Shown: positions 33,897 through 41,851 of the stretch, piece after piece | How the letters are laid out: each line of letters begins with the position of its first letter | How positions within the stretch are numbered: position 1 is the first letter of the stretch | Assembly (NCBI GenBank): GCA_030057655.1 | Contig: JASGUQ010000032.1 | Coordinates: 1-41,941 of the forward strand | Reading direction: 5' to 3' | DNA length: 41,941 nucleotides | From: Bacillota bacterium | GTDB taxonomy: Bacteria > Bacillota > Clostridia > Christensenellales > Aristaeellaceae | Program-made: the position numbers and the translations under genes | The notes under the pieces: model-generated | Database searches by the model: none | What the model was told of the DNA's origin: nothing | Seen by the model: the letters and a program-made list of their open reading frames with translations, nothing else

Positions 33897-34951
33897 GCCG
33901 TCATCCTCCTTTTCATCAGGATGACCACAAAAAAGACGGCGCCGATGAGGCTGGTGACAACGCCCAGGGGCAGTTCCACCGGGCTTAGCAGCGTGCGCGC
34001 AAGCAGGTCGCACAGCATCAGGAAAACGCCGCCGATCAACATGGAAAACGGCAGAAGTTTCTTGTGCGCGGGGCCGGTCAAAGCCCTGGTGATGTGCGGA
34101 ATGATCAGGCCAACAAAGCCGATGGAACCGCCGATGGCCACGCAGATCCCGATCAAGACGGAGACCAAGACCATGACGGTGAGTTTGACGCGCCTGACCG
34201 AAACACCGATATTGGCCGCGTTGTCTTCCCCGATCGCGAAGGCGTCCAGTTCGCTTGAATGCATGAACAGCAGCGCGCCGCAAGTCAAAAGGACAGCCAG
34301 CAAAAAGAATGCTTCCTGATAACTGCTGCCGGCAAGCGAACCCAGCATCCAAAAGGTAAGCGACCTTAAGTGCGTTCCGGCAAATGTGATGAGCAGGCTC
34401 ATGAGGGCGCCTGAAAACATGGTAAAGATGACGCCGATCAAGATAATGGTGCTGGTTTCAAGCGAACGATCCAGCGCAAAAGCCAGGGACAGCACCAAAA
34501 GCAGCGAAAAAAACGCGAAGACAATGGAAAGGACGGCGGTGCCCGCCAGAGGCAGGCCGGGCAGGGTGATTCCAAAAAAGATGGCCAGCATCGCGCCCAG
34601 GGAAGCGCCTGAGGACACGCCAAGCGTAGCGCCGTCCGCCAGCGGGTTTCTGAGCAGCCCCTGCATCGCGGCGCCGCACAAGGATAAGGACGCGCCCACC
34701 AGAAAAACAGACAGAACGCGCGGCAGGCGCACAGTCAAAATGATGGTGGCCTCTGTCCCGGAAACAAGCGTTTGGCCGGTCAAGGCCTTATAAAGTATTT
34801 CCGCCGTGGCGGACAAAGGGATGCTGACAGAGCCGACCGCGACACAGACCAAAAAGGCAGTTAACGTTAAAAGGCCCAGGGCGGCAAAGCGCAGGAAACG
34901 CGCCCTGCCGCCCTGAGCGTAAAAATTGTTTTTTTGCTTATTATTCACCAT
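33893..34951 (-). CDS. btuC: Corrinoid ABC transporter permease (FecCD family)
   Basis: A 352-aa membrane permease of the BtuC/FecCD family with about ten membrane helices. Family motifs: LPRVLSVFLVGASLSLCGAA, MQGLLRNPLADGATLGVSSG and IGFVGLIIPHITRALTGPAH. The ATG start (34951) lies inside the end of the binding-protein gene (11-base overlap) and has little Shine-Dalgarno sequence, so translation is probably coupled. Substrate assignment to corrinoids rests on the riboswitch. Confidence 0.92.
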   Translation of the reverse strand: MVNNKQKNNFYAQGGRARFLRFAALGLLTLTAFLVCVAVGSVSIPLSATAEILYKALTGQTLVSGTEATIILTVRLPRVLSVFLVGASLSLCGAAMQGLLRNPLADGATLGVSSGASLGAMLAIFFGITLPGLPLAGTAVLSIVFAFFSLLLVLSLAFALDRSLETSTIILIGVIFTMFSGALMSLLITFAGTHLRSLTFWMLGSLAGSSYQEAFFLLAVLLTCGALLFMHSSELDAFAIGEDNAANIGVSVRRVKLTVMVLVSVLIGICVAIGGSIGFVGLIIPHITRALTGPAHKKLLPFSMLIGGVFLMLCDLLARTLLSPVELPLGVVTSLIGAVFFVVILMKRRMTA

Positions 34952-35834
34952 ATACGAAGCTGTACAGGGCTTCCGCCGCGTCCACCAGGCGGGGACCGGG
35001 CCTTGTGATGGCATCAGCGTCAGCATTAAAAACCTTGTTGTTTTTGACCGCCTTGACCTGGCCCCAGTTGGCTCGGGCCATGATCTCTTCCACCGGGGTG
35101 GGTCCTTCGCCAAAATACATGGTGGTGGTAACAATGATGTCCGGGTCGCGGGACAGGACCTGTTCCTCAGACACGCTGTTCCAGCCCTCCACATCGGCAA
35201 AAATGTTGTCCAGGTTCAAAATGCCCGCGATATCGTCCATGAAGGTGTTTTTACCGGTTGTCCACAAACCGAATTCCAGGGGGGAAGCTTCAAAATAAAC
35301 CGTGACGCCGGATTTGCCCGCCGCTTTTTCGCTGAGCGCGTCAAAACCCGCCTTCATGGAAGCGACCACTTCCTCTGCGTTTTCTGTTTTGCCAGTGAGC
35401 TGGCCCAAAAGCGCAACAGCTTCATAGACATCTTCAACCGTTTGCGCATCCGTCATGAAGGTTTGAATGCCGGCGTCCAGCAGTTTCTGCTGGTCTTCAA
35501 CTTTTTGCCCCATCTTGGTCATGATGACCACGTCCGGGTTGAGGGCGATAATCTGCTCAAAGTTGATCTCATAGCCGGACTGAACCGAGGGCACAGACAG
35601 AACCTCCTGCGGATAGTTCACATACTCGCCCCGGCCGATCAGGACATCCTGCGCGCCGATCGCGTACAGGATTTCCGCATCGCCGGGTTGCAGAACGACC
35701 ACGCGCCGGGCGGGCCCCTTTAAGGTGACCTCCCTTTCCAGCATGTCCGTCACAACAAACGGGGCTTCGGCAAAGGCGGGCAGGAACAGCAGCAGGAGAG
35801 CCAGGATCAGGGACAAGGAACGGGATGTTTTCAT
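34941..35834 (-). CDS. btuF: Corrinoid ABC transporter substrate-binding protein
   Basis: A 297-aa BtuF/FepB-type binding protein. The signal peptide spans about residues 1-22 (SLILALLLLFLPAFA|EA). No cysteine follows, so it lacks the lipobox usual for Gram-positive binding proteins. Two-lobed domain motifs: RRVVVLQPGDAEILYAIGA, NFEQIIALNPDVVIM and LSRDPDIIVTT, ending RPGPRLVDAAEALY. It has a strong GGAGGTAGATCCC ribosome binding site. First gene of btuFCD, directly behind the cobalamin riboswitch and a terminator. Confidence 0.9.
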   Translation of the reverse strand: MKTSRSLSLILALLLLFLPAFAEAPFVVTDMLEREVTLKGPARRVVVLQPGDAEILYAIGAQDVLIGRGEYVNYPQEVLSVPSVQSGYEINFEQIIALNPDVVIMTKMGQKVEDQQKLLDAGIQTFMTDAQTVEDVYEAVALLGQLTGKTENAEEVVASMKAGFDALSEKAAGKSGVTVYFEASPLEFGLWTTGKNTFMDDIAGILNLDNIFADVEGWNSVSEEQVLSRDPDIIVTTTMYFGEGPTPVEEIMARANWGQVKAVKNNKVFNADADAITRPGPRLVDAAEALYSFVYGE

Positions 35835-35863
35835 GGGATCTACCTCCTCCAGTTGTTCAACTG

Positions 35864-35892
35864 AAAACGGGCAACTCCAAAAGGAATTGCCC
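35864..35892 (-). terminator. Riboswitch-linked intrinsic terminator
   Basis: On the minus strand GGGCAATTCC, loop TTTT, GGAGTTGCCC (10 bp, one G-T pair), then GTTTTC. It stands between the cobalamin riboswitch and the btuF ribosome binding site, so ligand binding probably controls termination. Confidence 0.65.
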
Positions 35893-35921
35893 GCGTTAAA
35901 GCAGTCACAAAACCCCAGGAG

Positions 35922-36070
35922 TTAAGCGTATGTCCAGGTCTCCCGGCTTGGCTTCATCCTCGCAGACGCCTTCCCGTTTTCACAGTGGCTTTCTGTCTGC
36001 TCGTCGGCTTCACGGTTACTGGGTTAGCGCGGAAATCGCATCCGTCTTCCCATGATACCTTTTGGTACCG
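35922..36070 (-). promoter_or_regulatory. Cobalamin riboswitch
   Basis: On the minus strand the leader shows the class features: a GCCACTG...GGGAAGGC core (near 35967-35988) and a B12-box AGCCGGGAGACCTGG (complement of 35934-35948). CAGTAACCGTGAAGCCGACGA and other paired elements lie between them. It precedes btuF and should repress transport genes when cobalamin is abundant. Exact ends are approximate. It occupies most of the 322-base gap between btuF and the dehydrogenase gene. Confidence 0.9.
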
Positions 36071-36112
36071 TGCTTTCGCACAAACACACGCGTCTTTTCA
36101 GTTGACAATTGT

Positions 36113-36141
36113 ATTATAGTCCGATGGCGGATATGGGTCAA
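36113..36141 (-). promoter_or_regulatory. btuFCD operon promoter
   Basis: On the minus strand TTGACC (complement of 36136-36141), 17 bp spacer, TATAAT (complement of 36113-36118). Start site near 36106, about 35 bases before the riboswitch core. Confidence 0.85.
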
Positions 36142-36156
36142 CTCAACAGGCGTTGA

Positions 36157-37785
36157 TCAGCCGGGCAAAGGCCCAAAGCGTTTCCGGATCGCCTCCCGCA
36201 CAGCGCCCGGCCCCTGAATCATCTCCGCGAACATGCCCTCGATTATCTGTCCAAGGCCTGCATGATAAAGGTTTGTGTGAAAGATCCGCTCATCTGACAA
36301 ATAGGGGCGCAATTGATCTTTGAAGCTGTCCTTTTGCCCGATCACGATTCCGGACAAGGCCTGATGAATCTCCTGTTCAAGCGGATCCGGCGCAAGCTCA
36401 TAGCGCTTGCCCATATCGTCAATGCCCAGAAGATAGCGAAACCACCCGGCGATCCCAAGCGGGATCGCGGTCAGCCTCTCCGCTGATCCATATCTTGCCA
36501 AATAAGCCTTGATGGTCTCGCCGAACCGGACGCCAAGCCCCTGGGAAACGTCGGTGGACAGGCGCAGGTTGGTGTCGCCCAGATAGATGTTTGGGAAACG
36601 CTCTGAAAACAACTCATCAGTAAACGCCATGGGCGAAATGATGACAGGATCCTGGATCATCGGAATGCCCTCGTCATAGGCGACGCTTTTGGCAAAATTG
36701 AGCATCATGGGTTCTTGAAGCAGCATGCCGGCGAAGGTCTCATGGCCCAGCACAACGCCCAGGGGGCCGGTCGCAGTGTGGACAGGGTTCAGGCAGGCGG
36801 TGACCTTCATGCGCTCCGCCAGGTCCACCGTTGCCCTGTCCGTCAGGTAAACGCCTTTGCACTTGGACAGATCGGGCCGGCCGTTTGGAAAAGCATCCTC
36901 AATCACCAAATACTGCGGGCTTTCCGCGTTGACAAAAGGAGCGATATAAGTTTTGGCGGAGGTGACAATGGGCTGCATCCCCTCAACGCCAAGGGCGCTT
37001 AAATCATCCGCGATGCTTTGCGCCGGCCTGGGTGTGATCTTGTCGATCATGGTGCAGGGAAAAGCCGCCTTGCTGTCGTTGTTCAGATAAGCGATGAAAT
37101 CCTCTTCCACAAAGCCCTTCTTTTTCCACTCCCCGGCGATGGTAAGGACGGCGTTCTTCAGAAGCAGGCCGTTGTGGGCGCAGTTGTCCATGGAAACCAG
37201 CGATATGGGCCATTCGCCGTCCCTGAAGCGTTCAAGCAAGAGGGAAGCAAGAATGGCGATCAGGCTTTGCGGGCGGTCGGGGCCGTTTTCGATGTCTTTT
37301 TCCACCACCGGAGAAAAACCGCCTTCCGCTCCTGACAGCGCATAGGCTTTTTCAGTGACCGTGAAAGAGACGATCTGGAGGCTTGGGGCCCTGAAAATGG
37401 TTTTGAGGCGTTCCCAATGTTCCTTTTCATCGGGGTTTACCTTCACAGCCTCCGCAAAAGCGCCAAGCACCCTGTAATCCCTTTTGCCGCTGGAATGCAG
37501 GATCACGCTGAGCGCCAGGTTGTCATGCGGCGCATAGATTCTGTCGATGATCTCATCATCATAAGCCTCAACACAGGTCAGCCCTTCATCCATCGCCCCG
37601 TTAGTGATCAGATCATCCGCAATGCCGCCCAAAAAAACGCGGAAGATATTGCCGATGCCAAAATGCACCCAGCGCGGTGTTTTCACCCCCTGAAGGCTTG
37701 CTTTTTCAACATCGTATTCCGGCAAGCGGATGCCCGCCGCTTCCCAGGGCTTTCTGTCCTTGATCCCATCAGCACTTAAACGCAT
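36157..37785 (-). CDS. Mannitol dehydrogenase family protein (fructuronate reductase-like)
   Basis: A 542-aa NAD-dependent polyol/uronate dehydrogenase. The N-terminal Rossmann part has RWVHFGIGNIFRVFLGGIAD, and VSMDNCAHNGLLLKNAVL follows. The C-terminal helical domain has NPVHTATGPLGVVLGHETFA and LTAIPLGIAGWFRYLLG. Family members include D-mannonate oxidoreductase (UxuB), mannitol and altronate dehydrogenases; the substrate is not evident and no uronate gene is adjacent. Transcribed alone from a strong promoter with a small palindrome in the leader. Confidence 0.85.
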   Translation of the reverse strand: MRLSADGIKDRKPWEAAGIRLPEYDVEKASLQGVKTPRWVHFGIGNIFRVFLGGIADDLITNGAMDEGLTCVEAYDDEIIDRIYAPHDNLALSVILHSSGKRDYRVLGAFAEAVKVNPDEKEHWERLKTIFRAPSLQIVSFTVTEKAYALSGAEGGFSPVVEKDIENGPDRPQSLIAILASLLLERFRDGEWPISLVSMDNCAHNGLLLKNAVLTIAGEWKKKGFVEEDFIAYLNNDSKAAFPCTMIDKITPRPAQSIADDLSALGVEGMQPIVTSAKTYIAPFVNAESPQYLVIEDAFPNGRPDLSKCKGVYLTDRATVDLAERMKVTACLNPVHTATGPLGVVLGHETFAGMLLQEPMMLNFAKSVAYDEGIPMIQDPVIISPMAFTDELFSERFPNIYLGDTNLRLSTDVSQGLGVRFGETIKAYLARYGSAERLTAIPLGIAGWFRYLLGIDDMGKRYELAPDPLEQEIHQALSGIVIGQKDSFKDQLRPYLSDERIFHTNLYHAGLGQIIEGMFAEMIQGPGAVREAIRKRFGPLPG

Positions 37786-37810
37786 GATCCATCACCCCTG
37801 TTCGCTTATT

Positions 37811-37823
37811 CAGATGATATCTG
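37811..37823. promoter_or_regulatory. Palindrome in dehydrogenase leader, operator candidate
   Basis: CAGAT-GAT-ATCTG, a perfect 5+3+5 inverted repeat just after the predicted -10, flanked by roughly symmetric AT-rich sequence. Confidence 0.4.
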
Positions 37824-37829
37824 GGATAA

Positions 37830-37858
37830 ATTATAGGCACCTTCATGCTTTTGGTCAA
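37830..37858 (-). promoter_or_regulatory. Dehydrogenase gene promoter
   Basis: On the minus strand TTGACC (complement of 37853-37858), 17 bp spacer, TATAAT (complement of 37830-37835). Confidence 0.8.
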
Positions 37859-37925
37859 TGATCCGCAAGGGATGTAGCATTGCGAACCTGACCATGCAAA
37901 CACAGCCAGAACAAGGAAAATGACA

Positions 37926-37954
37926 CTGACAAACATTGTTTTTTCTTGTAGAAT
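37926..37954 (+). promoter_or_regulatory. ftcD promoter
   Basis: CTGACA (37926-37931), 17 bp spacer, TAGAAT (37949-37954). Confidence 0.6.
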
Positions 37955-37991
37955 ACAAGGGAACAAATGAATGAGCCGGAGGAAATCTTTG

Positions 37992-38873
37992 ATGATCATT
38001 GAGACCGTTCCCAATTTTTCAGCGGGAAGAGATCAATCTGTGATTGAGGCCATCGCGGACTGCTTCAGGGGCAGGGAGGGCGTGAAGCTGCTGGACTACA
38101 GCGCGGACAAGGACCACAACCGCAGCGTGTTTACCGTGATCGGAGAACCGGAGCCCCTGAAAAAAGCGGTGATCGCTTCGGTGAAGACCGCGCTTGAGAA
38201 GATCGACCTGACGAGCCATCAGGGGCAGCACCCCAGGATGGGCGCGGTGGACGTGATCCCCTTCATCCCCATCAAGGATTGCGATATCAGGGACGCGGAC
38301 AAACTGGCCAGGGAAGTGGGGCAAGCGATGGGCGAACTGGGCCAGCCGGTCTTTCTGTACGAAAAAAGCGCGACCAGCCCCCTGCGCGAAAACCTGGCGG
38401 ATGTGCGCCGGGGCGAGTTTGAGGGGTTGAAAGAAAAAATGAAAAGCCCGGACTGGACGCCTGACTTTGGCCCAGCCATCCCCCATCCCACAGGCGGGGC
38501 GACCGCGGTTGGCGCGCGGATGCCGCTGATCGCCTTCAATGTGAACCTTGGCACCGACAAGCTTGAGATCGCGAAAGAGATCGCCAAAAAAATACGCCAT
38601 TCCTCCGGCGGATTCCGCTGCATCAAGGCCATGGGCGTGATGCTGGAAGACAGGCAGATCGCCCAGGTGTCCATGAACGTGACCGACTACACGCAGACCA
38701 GCCTGTACCGGGTGTTTGAGACCATCAAGATGGAAGCCAGGCGCTACGGGGTAAGCGTGGTTGGAAGCGAGCTGATCGGGCTGTCCCCCCTGCGCGCGCT
38801 CACAGACTGCGCTGAGTACTACCTGCAGATGGAAAACTTTTCAATGGAAAAGGTGCTTGAAACAAGGCTGTGA
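37992..38873 (+). CDS. ftcD: Glutamate formimidoyltransferase
   Basis: A 293-aa enzyme that moves the formimidoyl group from N-formimidoylglutamate to tetrahydrofolate in histidine breakdown. Motifs: VPNFSAGRD at the start, DYSADKDHNRSVFTVIG, GQHPRMGAVDVIPFIP and NVNLGTDKLEIAKEIA. It covers only the transferase module; the cyclodeaminase part of fused enzymes is missing. ATG 37992 has GGAGGAAATC upstream. A following gene would be expected in a histidine-use operon, but none is found: downstream there is only a strong ribosome binding site with a two-codon reading frame. Confidence 0.93.
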   Translation: MIIETVPNFSAGRDQSVIEAIADCFRGREGVKLLDYSADKDHNRSVFTVIGEPEPLKKAVIASVKTALEKIDLTSHQGQHPRMGAVDVIPFIPIKDCDIRDADKLAREVGQAMGELGQPVFLYEKSATSPLRENLADVRRGEFEGLKEKMKSPDWTPDFGPAIPHPTGGATAVGARMPLIAFNVNLGTDKLEIAKEIAKKIRHSSGGFRCIKAMGVMLEDRQIAQVSMNVTDYTQTSLYRVFETIKMEARRYGVSVVGSELIGLSPLRALTDCAEYYLQMENFSMEKVLETRL

Positions 38874-39096
38874 GGAGGAGATCATGAACTGAAAGACGTG
38901 GCTGCCGCGCATTTTCAGATCTGGCCGCCTCCCTTTCTTTGCAGACACTGGCCCGGTCATCATGTCAGCCCCCTGGGCTGTTTCCAGACCCTTGGCGTCC
39001 AGGATGATCATCACAAGCGAGCCAATGGCAGGGCGGTTTATCAGAAAAATCAATTCTCAAGATCCGCCCCACCACAGAAAACATCATGGGTTTTTG
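38874..39096. other. Gene-free gap with possible remnant start
   Basis: Directly after the ftcD stop, GAGGAGGAGATC precedes ATG-AAC-TGA (38884-38892). A one-base frameshift would give an open N-terminus reading LKDVAAAHFQ, but the frame does not go on to resemble any protein I recognise. The rest of the gap holds no convincing gene or terminator. Confidence 0.4.
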
Positions 39097-40536
39097 TTAC
39101 TGATCCGGAAAAACGCTTTTTAGCAGGCGCTGGGCCGGTTTTCCCGCGATCAGGCGCTCGCCGTCGGAATAGCCTTCCTCGCAGCCTTGGAGGGTTTTGA
39201 TCAGTTCCTGCCGGAGCTCCTGAATCCTCTGGCGGTATGCCGCATCGCCAATGGCGTTGCGGGTTTCATCCGGGTCGGCCTTCAGGTCGAAATACTGTTC
39301 CTCTCCGGTCTGGGAGTACCAGATGAACTTGTCCACGCCGGTCAGGATCATTTGAAAGCTCTTGCTGCCATATTCGTGCTCACAATGAAGTTTTGTACGA
39401 TCGACCGGCTTGAGCAGGCTCTGGCCGTCCAGGTTTGGGGCTTCCGTGCCGGCCAGGTCGAGGCAGGTGGGCATGATGTCCCGCAGTTCCGCCAGGTCTT
39501 CCCGGATGCCATGCTGGAGTCCCGTCCATTTCGGGTCCCCTGAAATGATCAGGGGGATGTGCACGCTGCCCTGGTAGGGGCGGGACTTCTGGGTGCAGCG
39601 GTGGTCGCCCAGCATCTCGCCGTGATCGGCAGTGAAGAGGATCACGGTGTCCTCCATCAGCCTGTGCTCCACCAAACCCTGAAGAAAGCGCCCGATCTGG
39701 TTGTCCAGGTGGCTGATGCAGGCGTAATAGCCAGCCTGCATCGCGCGGATCAGCTCCGGATCTTTGGCGCCGGTTATGTTTGAGTAATGAAGGCCTTCCT
39801 TTTCCAAGGCGGCCAGGTCGTTCCAGTCCCCTGTTTTGGGCGGGGTCAGGTCTTTGTCCTTGTACATGTCAAAATAGGCCTGGGGGGCGTCAAGGGGCGG
39901 GTGCGGGCGGACATAGGACAGGGTGAGGAAGAAAGGCTGGCGCGGGTCACGGCGGCGCAGGAAATCCAGGCCTTCGGAGGTGACCCAGTTGGTGGGGTGA
40001 TGTTTTTCCTCATAGATCCAGGGGCGCGCAACCCAGGAGTTGCAGTCAAGCCCCGTGTCCGTCACATCCGCCGAGATGCCCAGTTCGTCCTTGAGCCAGT
40101 AGAAATAATCATCCGCCACCCTTTGATCCTCACAATAGGCAAGGGAGGGATAGCGATACTGGTGCAGGTAGCCGTCATGCAGCTTGACATGATGGTAGCC
40201 CAGGTAGTTGCGCAGGGGGTGCACATGCATTTTGCCGACGCATTGGGTGTAATAGCCGGCCTTGCTCATCTCCCCCGCCATCGTAACAGGATAATCCCAG
40301 TCCACCCGGTCGCGGTAGCCGATCCGTCCGGTCCGCCTTTGGCCAAGGCCGGTGTGAAGGATGGCCCTGGCGGGAACGCAGGTGGGGCAGGAAGAATAAG
40401 CGTTGTTAAAGCAGGTCCCCATTTGGATCAGCGAATCCAGATGGGGCGTTTTGACATCAGGATGCCCCAGGGCGCCAATGCAGTCGCCGCGCATCTGATC
40501 CGCGATGATCAGGACAATGTTTGGTTTTTTAAGCAT
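39097..40536 (-). CDS. Cysteine-type sulfatase
   Basis: A 479-aa type I sulfatase of the alkaline phosphatase superfamily. Metal-binding NIVLIIADQMRGD starts the protein. The formylglycine site is C53-V-P-A-R in CPTCVPARAILHTG, and ILFTADHGEMLGDH supplies further metal ligands. C53 must be converted to formylglycine by a maturase that is not encoded nearby. There is no signal peptide, so it acts in the cytoplasm on imported sulfated sugars or esters such as choline sulfate; the substrate is undetermined. It lies 44 bases downstream of the satP-like gene. Confidence 0.92.
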   Translation of the reverse strand: MLKKPNIVLIIADQMRGDCIGALGHPDVKTPHLDSLIQMGTCFNNAYSSCPTCVPARAILHTGLGQRRTGRIGYRDRVDWDYPVTMAGEMSKAGYYTQCVGKMHVHPLRNYLGYHHVKLHDGYLHQYRYPSLAYCEDQRVADDYFYWLKDELGISADVTDTGLDCNSWVARPWIYEEKHHPTNWVTSEGLDFLRRRDPRQPFFLTLSYVRPHPPLDAPQAYFDMYKDKDLTPPKTGDWNDLAALEKEGLHYSNITGAKDPELIRAMQAGYYACISHLDNQIGRFLQGLVEHRLMEDTVILFTADHGEMLGDHRCTQKSRPYQGSVHIPLIISGDPKWTGLQHGIREDLAELRDIMPTCLDLAGTEAPNLDGQSLLKPVDRTKLHCEHEYGSKSFQMILTGVDKFIWYSQTGEEQYFDLKADPDETRNAIGDAAYRQRIQELRQELIKTLQGCEEGYSDGERLIAGKPAQRLLKSVFPDQ

Positions 40537-40580
40537 CTTCTTTCCTTCCGTCCTATCAGCCGGGCGATGCTGTTTAAGCC

Positions 40581-41144
40581 TTATACAGGCAGTTTGGTCT
40601 CGCCATAGACTTCATTGATTACCTGAGCCAGGGAGCAGTACATCGCGGACGCGCCGCAGAAGATGCCGATATAGCCGCCAATCTGGGTCACAGATTTCAT
40701 GCCTGTAAAATCCCCTATCGACAGCGCAAAGAACAAGGCTGCAAGGGAAAGGAACACCACCTGAAGGCCGCGGTTGAGTTTGAGCGTTGCCACAAACATC
40801 AGCAGGGTGAAAATGCCCCAAAGCAGCAGGTACCAGCCCATGCTGGTCAAATCCGCCGGGGAAATCTTGGAAAAGGGCTTGATCCAGATCAGGATCAGGG
40901 ACCACCAGAAAAAGCCGTAAGCGGTAAAAGCGGTGGCGCCAAAGGTGTTGTTCTTTTTAAATTCCATGATCCCGGCAATGATCTGCGCGGCTCCGCCCAA
41001 GGCAAACCCCATGGCCACAATCACAATGGACAATTGGATCAGCCCGGCGTTGTGGAGGTTTAAAAGAATGGTCGTCATTCCAAATCCCAGAAGGCCCAAG
41101 GGGGCGGGATTGGCGATTGGGGAAGTCTGCTTGTCCTGGCTCAT
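40581..41144 (-). CDS. Acetate/succinate uptake transporter (SatP/YaaH family)
   Basis: A 187-aa membrane protein with six helices of the GPR1/FUN34/YaaH family. The signature is NPAPLGLLGFGMTTILLNLHNAGL; later FTAYGFFWWSLI and FCGASAMYCSLAQVINEVYG. Members move acetate and related short-chain acids. It probably forms an operon with the sulfatase, behind a promoter with an inverted repeat in its spacer. Confidence 0.93.
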   Translation of the reverse strand: MSQDKQTSPIANPAPLGLLGFGMTTILLNLHNAGLIQLSIVIVAMGFALGGAAQIIAGIMEFKKNNTFGATAFTAYGFFWWSLILIWIKPFSKISPADLTSMGWYLLLWGIFTLLMFVATLKLNRGLQVVFLSLAALFFALSIGDFTGMKSVTQIGGYIGIFCGASAMYCSLAQVINEVYGETKLPV

Positions 41145-41178
41145 GTCAAATCCTCCTATTTGCTTGCATTTTGGGTGA

Positions 41179-41207
41179 AGTATACCGTATCAACGGTGTT
41201 TTCTCAA
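41179..41207 (-). promoter_or_regulatory. satP-sulfatase promoter with spacer palindrome
   Basis: On the minus strand TTGAGA (complement of 41202-41207), 17 bp spacer, TATACT (complement of 41179-41184). The inverted repeat ACCGT-ATCA-ACGGT (41184-41197) fills the spacer and could be a repressor site. Confidence 0.65.
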
Positions 41208-41254
41208 GCGGAAACGCGAAAAACCAAGATTAAACAAAGACATGCAATTAATGG

Positions 41255-41283
41255 TTGACAGAAAACTACAAGCGTGCTATTTT
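41255..41283 (+). promoter_or_regulatory. marR-fabH operon promoter
   Basis: TTGACA (41255-41260), 17 bp spacer, TATTTT (41278-41283). Confidence 0.75.
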
Positions 41284-41290
41284 ATGTTTC

Positions 41291-41305
41291 GTTAGTCTAA
41301 CTAAC
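41291..41305. promoter_or_regulatory. Operator palindrome at the marR-fabH start site
   Basis: GTTAGT-CTA-ACTAAC is a perfect 6+3+6 inverted repeat at the predicted transcription start. It is a good candidate for autoregulatory binding by the MarR-type protein encoded just downstream. Confidence 0.6.
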
Positions 41306-41324
41306 TTGTTTGAAGGAGGAGAGC

Positions 41325-41795
41325 ATGGACGCATTCGCGCTGGCTTTAAATGATCTGCTGGTAAACACCTTCCACGACATTTTGAAGCTTGAAGAAGCCT
41401 CCCTTGCCAAAGCCAGCGCCAACCAGCTGAGCATCAACGAGATGCACCTGCTGGAAGCCATCGCCAAGGGCAAGGATGAGGGCCGCAGCATCACGGACAT
41501 CGCGCGCGAGCTGTCCATCACCCTCCCCTCCGTAACCGCAGCAGTCAACAAACTGGTTAAAAAAGGCTATGTGGTCAAGGGCAAGCATGAAGCCGACAAA
41601 CGCCTGGTGATCGTTTATCTGACCCGCGAGGGCAAAAGGGCGGAAACCGCGCACCGTTTTTTCCACCGGACGATGGTGAACGCCGCTTCACAGGGGCTGG
41701 ACGAAGAAGAGAAGGCCGCGCTGCTCAAAGGCCTCAACAGGCTGCACCAGTTCTTCAAGGATCAAAAATCCCTGACGCCGGAGACTGAGACATAA
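41325..41795 (+). CDS. MarR family regulator, FabT-like
   Basis: A 156-aa winged-helix regulator. The helix-turn-helix is [28 protein letters not shown]; the wing ends [16 protein letters not shown] 41325 follows GAAGGAGGAG. It lies directly upstream of fabH, the position of FabT in Firmicutes, where it controls membrane fatty acid synthesis in response to acyl-ACP. The ligand and regulon here are inferred from context only. Confidence 0.88.
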   Translation: MDAFALALNDLLVNTFHDILKLEEASLAKASANQLSINEMHLLEAIAKGKDEGRSITDIARELSITLPSVTAAVNKLVKKGYVVKGKHEADKRLVIVYLTREGKRAETAHRFFHRTMVNAASQGLDEEEKAALLKGLNRLHQFFKDQKSLTPETET

Positions 41796-41851
41796 ACGCA
41801 AACAAACCTTATTATAATCAAAATCAATGCAATGCTAAAGGAGACACGTTC

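Noticed and set aside
34352-35200. N-terminal extensions of the btuC and btuD reading frames
   Set aside because: They read through the neighbouring gene in another frame; the family starts and ribosome binding sites lie at 34951 and 33896.
36101-36120. Apparent plus-strand promoter TTGACA...TATAGT
   Set aside because: The two boxes are only a few bases apart on the plus strand; the real promoter is on the minus strand with correct spacing.
38841-39053. 70-codon minus-strand frame after ftcD
   Set aside because: It runs into the ftcD coding end, has no good ribosome binding site and resembles nothing known to me.
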